From contig CP006667.1 in assembly GCA_000471925.1 (NCBI GenBank), forward strand, positions 1-64,000: a DNA stretch of 64,000 nucleotides. The letters run 5' to 3'. The notes beneath the pieces are model-generated. The model ran no database searches, was not told where the DNA came from, and saw only the letters and a list, made by a program, of their open reading frames with translations. Shown here in pieces: positions 1 to 11,239 of the stretch (within the stretch, counting starts at the first letter, position 1; each line of letters starts with the position of its first letter). This stretch comes from Ralstonia pickettii DTP0602 (GTDB taxonomy: Bacteria > Pseudomonadota > Gammaproteobacteria > Burkholderiales > Burkholderiaceae). Made by a program: the position numbers and the translations under genes.

Positions 1-92
1 TACGGTGAAGGCGGCCCGGATCGCGCGACGTATGCGCAACCCGTGGCGTGCCCCGGACGCGATCCACGGGTGCGATTACTAAACAACAAACA

Positions 93-1895
93 ATGCAAGA
101 TTTCTGGCAGGCGGCAGCTGCGCAACTCGAGCGCGAGCTGACGCCGCAACAGTTCAAAACGTGGATTAAGCCGCTGGCGCCCGTTGCGTTCGATGAAGAA
201 ACGCACGCGCTGCGGATTGCCGCGCCTAACCGTTTCAAGCTCGATTGGGTCAAGAGCCAGTTTTCCGGGCGCATCACCGCGCTCGCCTGCGAGTATTGGG
301 AAGCGCAGGTCACTGTCCAGTTCGTGCTGGACCCCGCCGCCTCCGGCCGCGCCGCTGCCTATATGCAGGCACCGCAGCCGGGGATCGGTCCCAATAGCCT
401 GGGCGCGCACGCGCCCGCCGCCGGCATGGGCATGGAAGGCCACGCAGCCCCGGGTTCGGGCATGGGCGGCTATCCCGGCGCCCAGCAGATGGGCGGCCAG
501 CCCCCCTACGCCATGCCCGGCCAGCCCGGCTATGGCGAGTACCCTGCCCCGGCCGGCTACGGCGCGGGCCAGTCGCCGTACGGCAACCCGTCTGCCGCAC
601 CGATTCCGGCTGGTGCACGTGCGCAGATGGGCGGCATGGGCCAGGGCGGCCAGGTGCACCCTGGCCAGCATGGCGGCCACGGCAACCAGCATGGCAACCA
701 CGCCAACGACATGGGCGAGATCGACGTGGTCCACATGGACCCCGCCGAGGCCAGCGCCCGCTCCTACCGCCAGCAGCAGCACCAGCCGCAGCATCCGCAG
801 CACCCGCAGCACCAGCCCCAGATGGGCGGCGCCACGCCGATGCCCGGCCACCAGCCCAGCGACACGGTCCACGAGCGCTCGCGCCTGAACCCGATCCTGA
901 CCTTTGACAACTTCGTCACCGGCAAGGCCAATCAGTTGGCAAGGGCCGCGGCCATCCAGGTCGCCAACAACCCGGGCAAGTCGTACAACCCGCTGTATCT
1001 CTATGGCGGCGTGGGCCTGGGCAAGACCCACCTGATCCATTCCATCGGCAACCACATGCTGATGGAGAACCCGCGCGCGCGTATCCGCTACATCCACGCC
1101 GAACAGTACGTGTCCGACGTGGTGAAGGCGTACCAGCGCAAGGCGTTCGACGAGTTCAAGCGCTACTACCACTCGCTCGACCTGCTGCTGATCGACGATA
1201 TCCAGTTCTTCTCCGGCAAGAACCGCACGCAGGAAGAGTTCTTCTACGCCTTCGAGGCCCTGATCGCCAACCGGGCGCAGGTGATCATCACCAGCGATAC
1301 CTACCCGAAGGAGATCACCGGCATCGACGACCGCCTGATCTCGCGCTTCGACTCCGGCCTGACCGTGGCGATCGAGCCGCCCGAGCTGGAAATGCGCGTG
1401 GCCATCCTGATGAAGAAGGCCGCCGCCGAGAACGTGAACGTGCCCGAAGAGGTCGCGTTCTTCGTCGCCAAGCACCTGCGCTCCAACGTGCGCGAGCTGG
1501 AAGGCGCGCTGCGCAAGATCCTGGCGTTCTCGAACTTCCACGGCAAGGACATCACCATCGAGGTGACGCGCGAAGCGCTGAAGGACCTGCTGACCGTGCA
1601 GAACCGCCAGATCTCCGTGGAGAACATCCAGAAGACCTGCGCGGATTTCTACAACATCAAGGTCGCCGACATGTACTCGAAAAAGCGGCCTGCCAATATT
1701 GCACGGCCGCGCCAGATCGCGATGTACCTGGCCAAGGAGCTGACGCAGAAGAGCCTGCCGGAGATCGGCGAGCTGTTCGGCGGCCGCGACCACACCACCG
1801 TGCTGCACGCCGTGCGCAAGATCGCCGACGAACGCAGCAAGGATGCGCAACTCAACCACGAGCTGCACGTGCTGGAGCAGACGCTCAAGGGCTGA
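93..1895 (+). CDS. dnaA: Chromosomal replication initiator DnaA
   Basis: Initiates chromosome replication by binding DnaA boxes at oriC and opening the duplex. Domain I covers about residues 1-85 (starts [18 protein letters not shown]). It is followed by an unusually long low-complexity linker (about residues 90-265) rich in Gly, Met, Pro and, near its end, His/Gln. The AAA+ domain has Walker [10 protein letters not shown] near residue 305 and Walker [11 protein letters not shown] near 365. The C-terminal helix-turn-helix carries [11 protein letters not shown]. An in-frame upstream start exists at 48, but family members begin at MQDFW, so the ATG at 93 is chosen (600 aa). No strong ribosome site is visible upstream. 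It is followed by dnaN and gyrB in the usual order. The identification is secure; only the start is a judgement. Confidence 0.97.
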   Translation: MQDFWQAAAAQLERELTPQQFKTWIKPLAPVAFDEETHALRIAAPNRFKLDWVKSQFSGRITALACEYWEAQVTVQFVLDPAASGRAAAYMQAPQPGIGPNSLGAHAPAAGMGMEGHAAPGSGMGGYPGAQQMGGQPPYAMPGQPGYGEYPAPAGYGAGQSPYGNPSAAPIPAGARAQMGGMGQGGQVHPGQHGGHGNQHGNHANDMGEIDVVHMDPAEASARSYRQQQHQPQHPQHPQHQPQMGGATPMPGHQPSDTVHERSRLNPILTFDNFVTGKANQLARAAAIQVANNPGKSYNPLYLYGGVGLGKTHLIHSIGNHMLMENPRARIRYIHAEQYVSDVVKAYQRKAFDEFKRYYHSLDLLLIDDIQFFSGKNRTQEEFFYAFEALIANRAQVIITSDTYPKEITGIDDRLISRFDSGLTVAIEPPELEMRVAILMKKAAAENVNVPEEVAFFVAKHLRSNVRELEGALRKILAFSNFHGKDITIEVTREALKDLLTVQNRQISVENIQKTCADFYNIKVADMYSKKRPANIARPRQIAMYLAKELTQKSLPEIGELFGGRDHTTVLHAVRKIADERSKDAQLNHELHVLEQTLKG

Positions 1896-2253
1896 CGCAA
1901 TCAGCCCTGGCTAAAAGGCAGTTTTGAAGGGTCGGCCCCTCGGGGCTGGCATACTGTAGGGTGCGCGCCACGGACAACCCGTGGCGCCTGGGGAACTAAC
2001 GTCAGCGTCGCCGGGGCAAGTGTCCGGAAAGTGGCCACCGATAAGGCTTTGCGGTGAGTCGGGACGGGATGGCAAGTGCGTTATGCGCCAGCGTGGCTTT
2101 TTGTGCACAGCTGGCCCGCCGGCCGGTCCCGCCCCGCTTCACCGCAGCGGCTTATCCTTGGTACAATGACACATTAACTCCTTGATTCCTAAGTGAATTT
2201 GGAGTTGTTTGCGTTCTGCGGTCGCCGACTACAAACGACGAAGGATAAATTCA
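1896..2253. other. dnaA-dnaN intergenic region
   Basis: No gene is seen. It contains a strong hairpin at 1965-1987 (9-bp arms GCGCCACGG/CCGTGGCGC, 5-nt loop) without a T-tract, which could end dnaA transcription or act as an RNA fold. Downstream lies a promoter-like pair for dnaN. A TTATCC-TTG sequence at about 2152-2160 resembles half of a DnaA box but is not a good match. No cluster of DnaA boxes is visible, so the origin probably lies upstream of dnaA, outside this window. Confidence 0.6.
2138..2167 (+). promoter_or_regulatory. Candidate dnaN promoter
   Basis: TTCACC at 2138-2143 and TACAAT at 2162-2167 are separated by 18 bp, about 87 bp before the dnaN ATG. The -10 is one mismatch from consensus; the -35 is weak. 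Inference from sequence only. Confidence 0.45.
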
Positions 2254-3369
2254 ATGCAATTGGTCAAAACCTCGCGAGACAACCTGCTGCGTCCGCTGCA
2301 AATCGTGAGCGGCATCGTGGAGCGCCGCCACACCCTCCCGATCCTGGCCAATCTGCTGATTCGCAAGTCCGGGTCGAACGTTTCCTTCCTGTCGACCGAC
2401 ATCGAGATCCAGATCACCACGCACGCTGAATGCGGCGTCGGCAACGACAGCGTTGCCACGACAGTGGCCGCGCGCAAGCTGCTCGACATCCTGCGTGCGA
2501 TGCCTGACGGCGACGTGGCCCTGTCGCTCAACGACAAGCGCATGACCGTGCAATCCGGCAAGAGCCGCTTCGCACTGCAGACGCTGGCCGCCGAGGAATT
2601 CCCGACCGTTGCCGAAGCCAGCGAATTCAACGCCAGCGTCACGCTGCCGCAGAAGACCTTCAAGCACCTGCTGGCGATGGTCCACTTCGCCATGGCGCAG
2701 CAGGACATCCGCTACTACCTGAACGGCATGCTGCTGGTGGTCGAAGGCAAGAAGGTGATGGCAGTCGCCACCGACGGGCACCGCCTGGCGTACTGCGGCG
2801 TGGAGCTGGAAACCGAAGCCGCCGGTGTGGGCGCGCGCCAGGAAGTCATCATCCCGCGCAAGACCATCCTGGAACTGCAGCGCCTGCTGGAAGACAACGA
2901 CGATCCGGTGCAGGTGCAGCTCGCCGCCAACCAGGTCAAGTTCACGTTCGCCAATATCGAACTGATCTCCAAGCTGGTCGAAGGCAAGTTCCCCGACTTC
3001 CAGCGCGTGATCCCCAAGGGCTACAAGAACGCCTTTGCGATCGACCGCGTGCGGCTGCAGCAGGCGCTGCAACGCACCGCGATCCTGACGACGGACAAAT
3101 TCAAGGGCGTGCGCTGCATCCTCGACACGCACGTGCTCAAGATCAGCTCCACCAACGCCGACCAGGAAGAGGCGCAGGAAGAGCTGGAACTCGATTACTC
3201 GGGCGATGCGCTCGATATCGGATTCAACGTGACCTACCTGCTCGACGTACTCGCCAACCTGAAGAGCGAGCAGGTGCAGGTCAGCCTCGGCGACTCGAAT
3301 TCGAGTGCGCTGATTACCGTGCCGGAAGACGACAACTTCAAGTACGTCGTCATGCCGATGCGCATCTGA
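2254..3369 (+). CDS. dnaN: DNA polymerase III beta sliding clamp
   Basis: Processivity clamp that tethers DNA polymerase III and other enzymes to DNA. 371 aa, the usual family length (E. coli 366), with the three-fold clamp-domain architecture. It starts MQLVKTSRDNLLRPLQIVSG and ends with the family-typical YVVMPMRI. The ATG at 2254 is preceded by AAGGA at 2241-2245, which supports it over an upstream in-frame start at 2209. It lies between dnaA and gyrB as in most bacteria. Confidence 0.97.
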   Translation: MQLVKTSRDNLLRPLQIVSGIVERRHTLPILANLLIRKSGSNVSFLSTDIEIQITTHAECGVGNDSVATTVAARKLLDILRAMPDGDVALSLNDKRMTVQSGKSRFALQTLAAEEFPTVAEASEFNASVTLPQKTFKHLLAMVHFAMAQQDIRYYLNGMLLVVEGKKVMAVATDGHRLAYCGVELETEAAGVGARQEVIIPRKTILELQRLLEDNDDPVQVQLAANQVKFTFANIELISKLVEGKFPDFQRVIPKGYKNAFAIDRVRLQQALQRTAILTTDKFKGVRCILDTHVLKISSTNADQEEAQEELELDYSGDALDIGFNVTYLLDVLANLKSEQVQVSLGDSNSSALITVPEDDNFKYVVMPMRI

Positions 3370-3588
3370 TGATCCGGTGACAGGACCAGTACAGACGAAA
3401 ACCGGAGCAGCAAACGGCACGCAATGACACCCGGGCCAAGCCGGGAAGTCCTGGGGATGACCATCCCGCAGCGGGGGCAGGATCCAAGCGATCCGCCCCT
3501 TTTGCCGTTTTTAGTAACCCGCCATGCGGACCCTTCGCGCCCCGCCGCTACGCCGGCCCGGCCCGAATTTCGTATTTGCCGTGAGTAG

Positions 3589-6120
<2,532 letters not shown>

Positions 6121-6531
6121 TTGATTGTCGCGCGGCCAAAAAAGAGGCGATCGCCGCGTCAAAATAATCAAAGCGATAGGGGGCGTATCGGAGCCGAAAC
6201 TGAAATCGAGTGGCTGCACACATCGCTGACGGCCCACTTTGATGGGCTGCGTGCCGCGCGCGGTGGTGCTCCTATTTATCTTCTGGAGCACGGCCTTTCT
6301 GAACCTGACTTGCAGGCAATGCTAAAGCCGCAACGCTCAACGGTAGAGGATAGCCGAGTCACCATGGTCGGCTCCTCGTCGTCCAGACGTTTGGTGCCTT
6401 GCGGCGCTCCTTCTCTTTCGTTCACGCGGTTTGTCCGGAGGCGGTGCGCGTCTCCCGTCTCCCTGATTCACCATTCCTACCGCTATTCGCCAGTGCGTGC
6501 TGATCGCGGTGCTGGCAAGCGTGTGCCTTGA
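6121..6531 (+). pseudogene. Remnant ORF after gyrB
   Basis: An open frame starting with TTG directly after the gyrB stop. Residues about 28-68 (WLHTSLTAHFDGL, then GGAPIYLLEHGLSEPDLQAM) look like a genuine protein N-terminus. The rest is Arg/Ser-rich and looks like frame noise. Most likely the truncated start of a lost gene at the left edge of the accessory block. I do not recognise the family. Confidence 0.35.
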
Positions 6532-6540
6532 CACTTCGCC

Positions 6541-7233
6541 CTACAGGCGGATCTCAACGGAAGTTGGCGTGGCGAATAGCTTGGGCTCCTTGCCGAGCGG
6601 AAACCCGATCACGTACAGAACGTTAGCTGGCATTGATCTGTCCGGGTCCGAGTTCCCCTTCAGCAGCACTTCGCGCTCGGCATAGCGTAGCGAAACGCCA
6701 AGGGTCTTGAGCACATCGATGTTGGCTTGCATCGTGTCAGCCGCCTCGCGCTTCTGTGCTTCGGTATAGGCGCCCTGGCCATCCCGGTAGTCGCGGAAAT
6801 ATTCCATCAGCGCGGTGAAGCGTTTATCCGCTTCGCGGCCCATCTCGAAGGCCAGTTGCGACATGTCCATCGTGCTGGTCTGCGCCAGATCGGCCAACTG
6901 CTTACCCGTGGTCAGCGGAAGCGCCGCGAAGGCGGCGTGCTCCTGGTTGAACTGTTCCTGCGCAGCCTTGAGTTCGTCTTCCGGTGGAATCGCGAATGGC
7001 TTGTTGAGCGCGTCGATGTCCAGGAAATCGAACGCGTTGGCCAGTGCCCGGCAGGTGTCGGGGCCGACCGGCCAGCCTTGCTCGACGCGCTGAACGGTTC
7101 GCACGTTGAGCTCGGCGACCACGGCCAACTGCTCTTGCGTCCATTGCCGGGCGTCGCGGAACACCTTGATGCAGACAGCCAACTCGGCGGGGGTCAGCAG
7201 GCGGACTGGTGGCGTGTTTTCCGTCGCGTTCAT
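6541..7233 (-). CDS. XRE-family transcriptional regulator
   Basis: 230 aa. The N-terminal Cro/CI-type helix-turn-helix lies at about residues 16-70, with AELAVCIKVFRDARQWTQEQ followed by LNVRTVQRVEQG. The rest is a helical region without a recognised enzyme domain. It ends with a short segment (VLYVIGFPLGKEPKLF) that might bind a ligand or partner. The ATG is preceded by AAGGAGC. It sits 15 bp downstream of, and on the same strand as, an MFS transporter gene, so the two probably form an operon. Target unknown. Confidence 0.8.
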   Translation of the reverse strand: MNATENTPPVRLLTPAELAVCIKVFRDARQWTQEQLAVVAELNVRTVQRVEQGWPVGPDTCRALANAFDFLDIDALNKPFAIPPEDELKAAQEQFNQEHAAFAALPLTTGKQLADLAQTSTMDMSQLAFEMGREADKRFTALMEYFRDYRDGQGAYTEAQKREAADTMQANIDVLKTLGVSLRYAEREVLLKGNSDPDRSMPANVLYVIGFPLGKEPKLFATPTSVEIRL

Positions 7234-7248
7234 TTCGTTGCTCCTTCG

Positions 7249-8619
7249 TTATCGACCGGCGTGGCCAGCCGTGCTGGCCACGCCATTGCGCATGGCATGG
7301 CCGCGCCTGGCGAGGGGCCAGAATGCAAGCAAGAATCCGACAGCGGCCAGCACTGCCACATAGTGAGCAGGCGCCATGGTGTCGTGCTGCAGCCACAGCG
7401 TGAGAATCATCGGCGTGAGGCCGCCAAAGACTGCGTAAGACATGTTGTAGGCAAACGAGAGACCGGTGAACCGCACTGGTGCCGGAAAGGCACGCACGCC
7501 GGCAATCGGCACGGTGGCGATGGTGCCGACGAACAGGCCTAGCAGCCCGTAGTGCCAGAACAGCGTAGCAGGCGTGCCAGGCAGGCTGCCGTAGAAGAAG
7601 TAAGCGGTCACGAACAGTCCGCTCCAGCCAATCAGCATGACGGCGCGGGTGCCGATGCGGTCGCATGCCCAGCCGACAATCACGCAGCCGATGGTCAGCG
7701 TGAGGGTGGCGAACGCATTGGTCTCGAGCGCGAGCGCAGCGGGTATGTGGTGGACCTTCTGCAGGTAGGTGGGCGTGTACAGCACCACCACGACGATAGA
7801 GGTAGAGAGTACCCAGGTCAGCAGGGCAACGAACATGCTGGCCGAGCGGTGATCGCGCAGCACGGTGCGGATCGGGAGTTCGCGCGCCAGATTGCTGCGG
7901 TCAGCTAACTCGCGGAACACGGGGGTCTCGTGCAGAAACCGGCGCAGGTACACGGACACCAGTCCGAAGACGCCGCCCAGGATGAAAGGGATGCGCCAGG
8001 CGAAATCGCTCACCTGCTCCGGTGAGTAATGGCGGTTGATGGCGACGGCAACGAGCGAACCCAGCAGAATGCCGCCCGTGATGCCAGAGGTCAGCGTGCC
8101 GATGCCGAAACCGTAATGCCGGCTCGGCACATGTTCGCCGACAAACACCCAGGCACCGGGCATCTCGCCACCGATGGCCGCGCCCTGCAGCACGCGCATC
8201 GCCAGCAGTAGCAGCGGCGCCGCTACGCCGATGCTGGCGTAGGTGGGCAGCAGGCCGATAATCAGCGTGGGCGCGGCCATCAGCAAGATCGAGAGGGTGA
8301 ACATGCGCTTGCGGCCAAGCCGGTCGCCAAAGTGGGCGATCACGATGCCGCCCAGCGGGCGTGCCAGGTAGCCGGCGGCGAAAATGCCGAACGTCTGCAG
8401 TTGTCGCAGCCAATCTGGCATGTCGGGCGGGAAGAATAGCGCGCCCAGCACCGTGGCGAAGAAGACGTAGATGACGAAGTCGTAGAACTCGAGCGTGCCG
8501 CCGAGGGCAGCCAGGGCCAAGGTCTTGTAGTCGCGAGCACTCAGCGTGCGTGCCGGTGTGGGCAAGACGCCCCCAACTGCGCTCATGGGATTCACAGGTA
8601 GTTCTTGTTGTGGATTCAC
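7249..8619 (-). CDS. MFS transporter, metabolite:H+ symporter (MHS) type
   Basis: 456 aa, about 12 membrane helices. It carries the MHS-type signature RPLGGIVIAHFGDRLGRKR in the loop between helices 2 and 3 and an N-terminal GTLEFYDFVIYVFFATVLG helix, as in ShiA/ProP/citrate-proton symporters. Probable role: proton-coupled uptake of an organic acid or compatible solute across the inner membrane; substrate not predictable. The start is a GTG at 8619 with GAGGA 6 nt upstream. The ATG 11 codons later (8586) has no ribosome site. Co-oriented with the XRE gene downstream. Confidence 0.85.
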   Translation of the reverse strand: MNPQQELPVNPMSAVGGVLPTPARTLSARDYKTLALAALGGTLEFYDFVIYVFFATVLGALFFPPDMPDWLRQLQTFGIFAAGYLARPLGGIVIAHFGDRLGRKRMFTLSILLMAAPTLIIGLLPTYASIGVAAPLLLLAMRVLQGAAIGGEMPGAWVFVGEHVPSRHYGFGIGTLTSGITGGILLGSLVAVAINRHYSPEQVSDFAWRIPFILGGVFGLVSVYLRRFLHETPVFRELADRSNLARELPIRTVLRDHRSASMFVALLTWVLSTSIVVVVLYTPTYLQKVHHIPAALALETNAFATLTLTIGCVIVGWACDRIGTRAVMLIGWSGLFVTAYFFYGSLPGTPATLFWHYGLLGLFVGTIATVPIAGVRAFPAPVRFTGLSFAYNMSYAVFGGLTPMILTLWLQHDTMAPAHYVAVLAAVGFLLAFWPLARRGHAMRNGVASTAGHAGR

Positions 8620-8891
8620 GGTCGGTCCTCGTCAGGTAGTGATCAATGGACTTCGGTCAGGGCTGGTCCTTTTGAGACCAAGACCCTATCGTTTGCGCGT
8701 GAGGGATGCCGCTCAGGCATCGTCCGATGCGCCACGCCCGCGTGGAAACGGTCAGTTGCTGCGCGGACATCAAATCGTGCGCACCGTCTTTCCATGCTGG
8801 TCGCTTTTTGCGGAATCGACGCCCCTGCTGGAACCAATGAGGCGCAGCAGAGGGCGGCCGGTCTGGCTAGCAGAATGGCCGGCGGGTTCGG

Positions 8892-9242
8892 TCAGTCGGG
8901 GATCGAACCGTCTACCTGCGCCAGCTGCGCATACGCCGATAGCGATCGGTTTGGCCGGAAGTACAGGTCGCGAAGAATCGGCCTTTTGAGCGGCCCAACG
9001 ATGGATGTCAGGTCGGACAGCTTTACATGGCCCAGTTCGGGCATGCCAATACCCACGTCGCATAGACCGTAGGCGGTGTCACCATCGGCGGCGTCGAGCG
9101 CGGCCAGTAGCCAGGTCGCATGCGCGTCAGGGGTAAACAGCCGCACTACGGGCAGCGGGTCGTCTGCGTGGCCTGCTGCGTATGCGCGTCCGTTAGCGAG
9201 CAACTGCGCGCGTTGTTCTGCGGTGATGAGGGGTTGATTCAT
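8892..9242 (-). CDS. DUF2958 family protein
   Basis: 116 aa. It matches the DUF2958 pattern: ITAEQRAQLLANGRA near the start, then VVRLFTPDAHATWLL, YGLCDVGIGMPELGHVKLSD, and a Tyr-Ala-Gln tail. The family is of unknown function and is common on integrative elements and plasmids, sometimes near relaxase or plasmid-maintenance genes. The ATG has a perfect AAGGAGG 8 nt upstream, so the gene is probably expressed. Its presence suggests that this stretch was acquired with a mobile element. The 270 bp between it and the MFS start contain no gene. Confidence 0.82.
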   Translation of the reverse strand: MNQPLITAEQRAQLLANGRAYAAGHADDPLPVVRLFTPDAHATWLLAALDAADGDTAYGLCDVGIGMPELGHVKLSDLTSIVGPLKRPILRDLYFRPNRSLSAYAQLAQVDGSIPD

Positions 9243-9629
9243 GGGGGGCAGCCTCCTTGAAGGTTCGCTTCACGGCGGATCGAGGCAATACAGGGCGCAT
9301 GCCGATAGCGTGGGCCGTGCAATGCCAAACGGGCTCAATCGAGGTCCGAGGCTTGGTCCCGGGTTGCTGCCAGCAAGCAACCTATGAAGACGGCGGAATT
9401 AGCTGCCTCCGCGTACAAGACGCCGCCATGGTCAAAAACAAGATCCTCGTCGTGCGGGGTTGCCCGTCACAGCAGGGCGTCGCGACTGCCGGAAGAGGCG
9501 CCTCGGCCAATTTTCAATCGTGAGCTTGCATAGTTTAGCGTAAACGCTAAAAAATTAGTTATAGAGATCTGTACCCAGTTTGGCTCAGTCGGTAGAAGAA
9601 AGGTACTTCCGAGATCACTAAAAAACGGG
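9243..9629. other. AT-richer intergenic region before small XRE gene
   Basis: No supported gene (an 88-codon TTG-start frame at 9257 has no recognisable content). The last 90 bp are markedly AT-richer than the surroundings and hold a dyad at 9534-9551. At about 9582-9596 there is a stretch like a tRNA D-arm (GGCTCAGTCGGTAGA), but no tRNA can be folded around it. Confidence 0.5.
9534..9551. promoter_or_regulatory. Operator-like dyad TTTAGCG-N4-CGCTAAA
   Basis: A perfect 7-bp inverted repeat with a 4-bp spacer, about 80 bp upstream of the small XRE gene. Its size and position suit autoregulation by that Cro/CI-like protein. Inference; no experimental site known to me. Confidence 0.5.
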
Positions 9630-9881
9630 ATGGACCTTCTTCACGCGGTCGGCCAAGCCATCCGACTCGCACGCGAACACGCAAGGCTCACTCAACAGCA
9701 ATTGAGTGAGCTTTCCGGCGTTCATGTCGTCTCACTCAGCAAAATCGAACGAGGCGCGGCTGAAGCACGCCTGCTAACCTTGGACGCACTTGCGCAAGCC
9801 TTACAGCTTTCGCTGTCTGACTTACTGCGCAGTGCGGAGGTTATCCAGACTCTTCACCCTAAGAAGGCTACTCGGCAATAA
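9630..9881 (+). CDS. Small XRE/HipB-like DNA-binding protein
   Basis: 83 aa, essentially one helix-turn-helix domain: VGQAIRLAREHARLTQQQLS then GVHVVSLSKIERG. It resembles HipB antitoxins and stand-alone regulators. No HipA-like kinase or other toxin follows, so it is an orphan here. The start ATG has no clear ribosome site. A dyad upstream (9534-9551) is the likely operator. Confidence 0.75.
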   Translation: MDLLHAVGQAIRLAREHARLTQQQLSELSGVHVVSLSKIERGAAEARLLTLDALAQALQLSLSDLLRSAEVIQTLHPKKATRQ

Positions 9882-10044
9882 CCTCTCGCCGCCCTCGGTC
9901 ACCCTCGCCAATAGGCAAGTCCAACTAGCCGAAAACTTGGCAAAAGCCAGAAATTCAATGCAATGTCGACTGCTACCGTGATTCAATATATTGTGTAGAT
10001 AGCAGGCCACACAGTCTCCAAGCTTGCCCCCACTGCGCGACGCT

Positions 10045-10443
10045 TCAAGTCAAACAAGCCGCATTCACCACCCCCACCGACAACGAAATCACCCCCATCA
10101 CCGCCCCAACCCCCCGGTTGTCATTGGAGATCGCCTCACTGACACCCCCCAACGCCCGCGCCGCCACCAGGTAAGCCACCACCTGCACAGCAAACGCCCC
10201 AAACGCCCACAACAAGAACATCCCAAACGTAGCGTTATGCTGAATGCTCAACGACAACGTCAGCGAGAACCCCAGCGCCGCCCCACCCAGCGACAACGCC
10301 GCCGCGACATTTCCCTCGCGAATCAGCTGGAATTCCCGATGCGGCGTCACCCGCGTATAGACCAGCAGGAACAACCCCAGCAAACCAAAGCTGGTGACGA
10401 TATAGATCAGGTAGGCAAGCGCCGGATGCATGGCATTGACCAT
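10045..10443 (-). CDS. DUF350 (YjfL-like) membrane protein
   Basis: 132 aa with about four membrane helices (for example LIYIVTSFGLLGLFLLVYTR and FLLWAFGAFAVQVVAYLVAA). DUF350 proteins are inner-membrane proteins of unknown function. They are often linked to a DUF1190 gene and a glutathionylspermidine-synthase-like gene, exactly as here. It is the last gene of a minus-strand cluster running from 13832 to 10045, about 60 bp after the DUF1190 gene. The partner role is inferred from context only. Confidence 0.82.
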   Translation of the reverse strand: MVNAMHPALAYLIYIVTSFGLLGLFLLVYTRVTPHREFQLIREGNVAAALSLGGAALGFSLTLSLSIQHNATFGMFLLWAFGAFAVQVVAYLVAARALGGVSEAISNDNRGVGAVMGVISLSVGVVNAACLT

Positions 10444-10506
10444 AGGTTCGACTCGTTGTCAGTGGATCAGGAAAGGAAATAAGACGTGGCGAAAGCGAAG
10501 CAACAC

Positions 10507-11235
10507 TCAACCGCCACCAGACCGCCCGGAGCTGCCCAAGCGGCTCGCAAAGCCTCCACGCGACACCACCGGCGCGCGCGACACGGCGGCGGCGCGCATG
10601 GACAGCCCCATGGATTGCCCGCGGCCGAGCGAGCTGCGGCGCACAGCGGCTTCTTCCACCATCGCGGCGTTCGGCGTGGATGGCGCCCATTGCTGCTGCG
10701 TGCGCATGCCGTTGCTGTCGTAGGCAGTCATCGGCCGCAGCGGGCCGGAGGACATGTCGCGCTGGGTCTGCGAGCCGTCGGGGTGATAGACGGTGCCGCT
10801 GGCGGTGTAGTACGGGCCGTACCAGCGCGCGTAGTAGGCGGTGCTGCCATGACCGCTGCCTGAACTGCCATTGGCGCTCGGGCTGCTGGCGGCGTCGGCC
10901 AGGCTGGAGCTGTAGAAGTTGCGCGTGTCGTCGGCCGGCACGCTCTCGCAGTCGTTGGGCGTGTTCCAGTCGGGCTCGCAGTCTTCCAGCGTGGCGTAGC
11001 TGGCGCGGCGGACGGTCACGCCGGGATCGTCGTCGGCGTCGTCGCTGCAGGAGCCGAGTGCCGCAACCCCGGCGACCACGGCGCAGGCGCCGATGATCCA
11101 CAGCGTGGGCGACTTCTTAGGCTGGGTGTTGAAGGACTGCGCCTGCCATGACACCTTGGCGGAGCGGCTGGGCTTGGGGCTGTAGGGGCTGTCGTACTTC
11201 GACGGCCGTTGTTTGCCCGGCTTCTTTTTGGCCAT
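10507..11235 (-). CDS. DUF1190 (YgiB-like) protein
   Basis: 242 aa. Basic N-terminus (MAKKKPGKQRPSKYDS), one membrane segment (LWIIGACAVVAGVAAL), then a Cys-Ser-Asp-Asp stretch and a Ser/Gly/Tyr-rich exported part ending in Gly/Arg. Matches YgiB/DUF1190 proteins, probably inner-membrane anchored with a periplasmic C-terminus. An upstream in-frame start at 11421 would add 62 residues that belong to the antisense of the preceding gene; the ATG at 11235 fits the family. It begins 4 nt after the stop of the ATP-grasp gene, so the two are likely cotranscribed. Function unknown. Confidence 0.82.
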   Translation of the reverse strand: MAKKKPGKQRPSKYDSPYSPKPSRSAKVSWQAQSFNTQPKKSPTLWIIGACAVVAGVAALGSCSDDADDDPGVTVRRASYATLEDCEPDWNTPNDCESVPADDTRNFYSSSLADAASSPSANGSSGSGHGSTAYYARWYGPYYTASGTVYHPDGSQTQRDMSSGPLRPMTAYDSNGMRTQQQWAPSTPNAAMVEEAAVRRSSLGRGQSMGLSMRAAAVSRAPVVSRGGFASRLGSSGRSGGG

Positions 11236-11239
11236 GTGC

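Noticed and set aside
2251..3420. Long minus-strand open frame antisense to dnaN (389 codons)
   Set aside because: High-GC shadow frame; Val/His/Leu/Gln-rich, no family resemblance, and fully covered by dnaN.
8880..8905. GGTTCGATCCCC on the minus strand, like a tRNA T-arm
   Set aside because: It is the last codons of the DUF2958 gene (D-G-S-I-P-D-stop); no acceptor stem, anticodon arm or CCA can be placed around it.
9257..9523. 88-codon plus-strand frame with TTG start
   Set aside because: No ribosome site suited to it, no recognisable content, and it lies across the leader of the divergent DUF2958 gene.
9575..9625. Possible tRNA gene from the D-arm-like GGCTCAGTCGGTAGA
   Set aside because: No anticodon stem, T-arm or acceptor pairing follows; at most a remnant.
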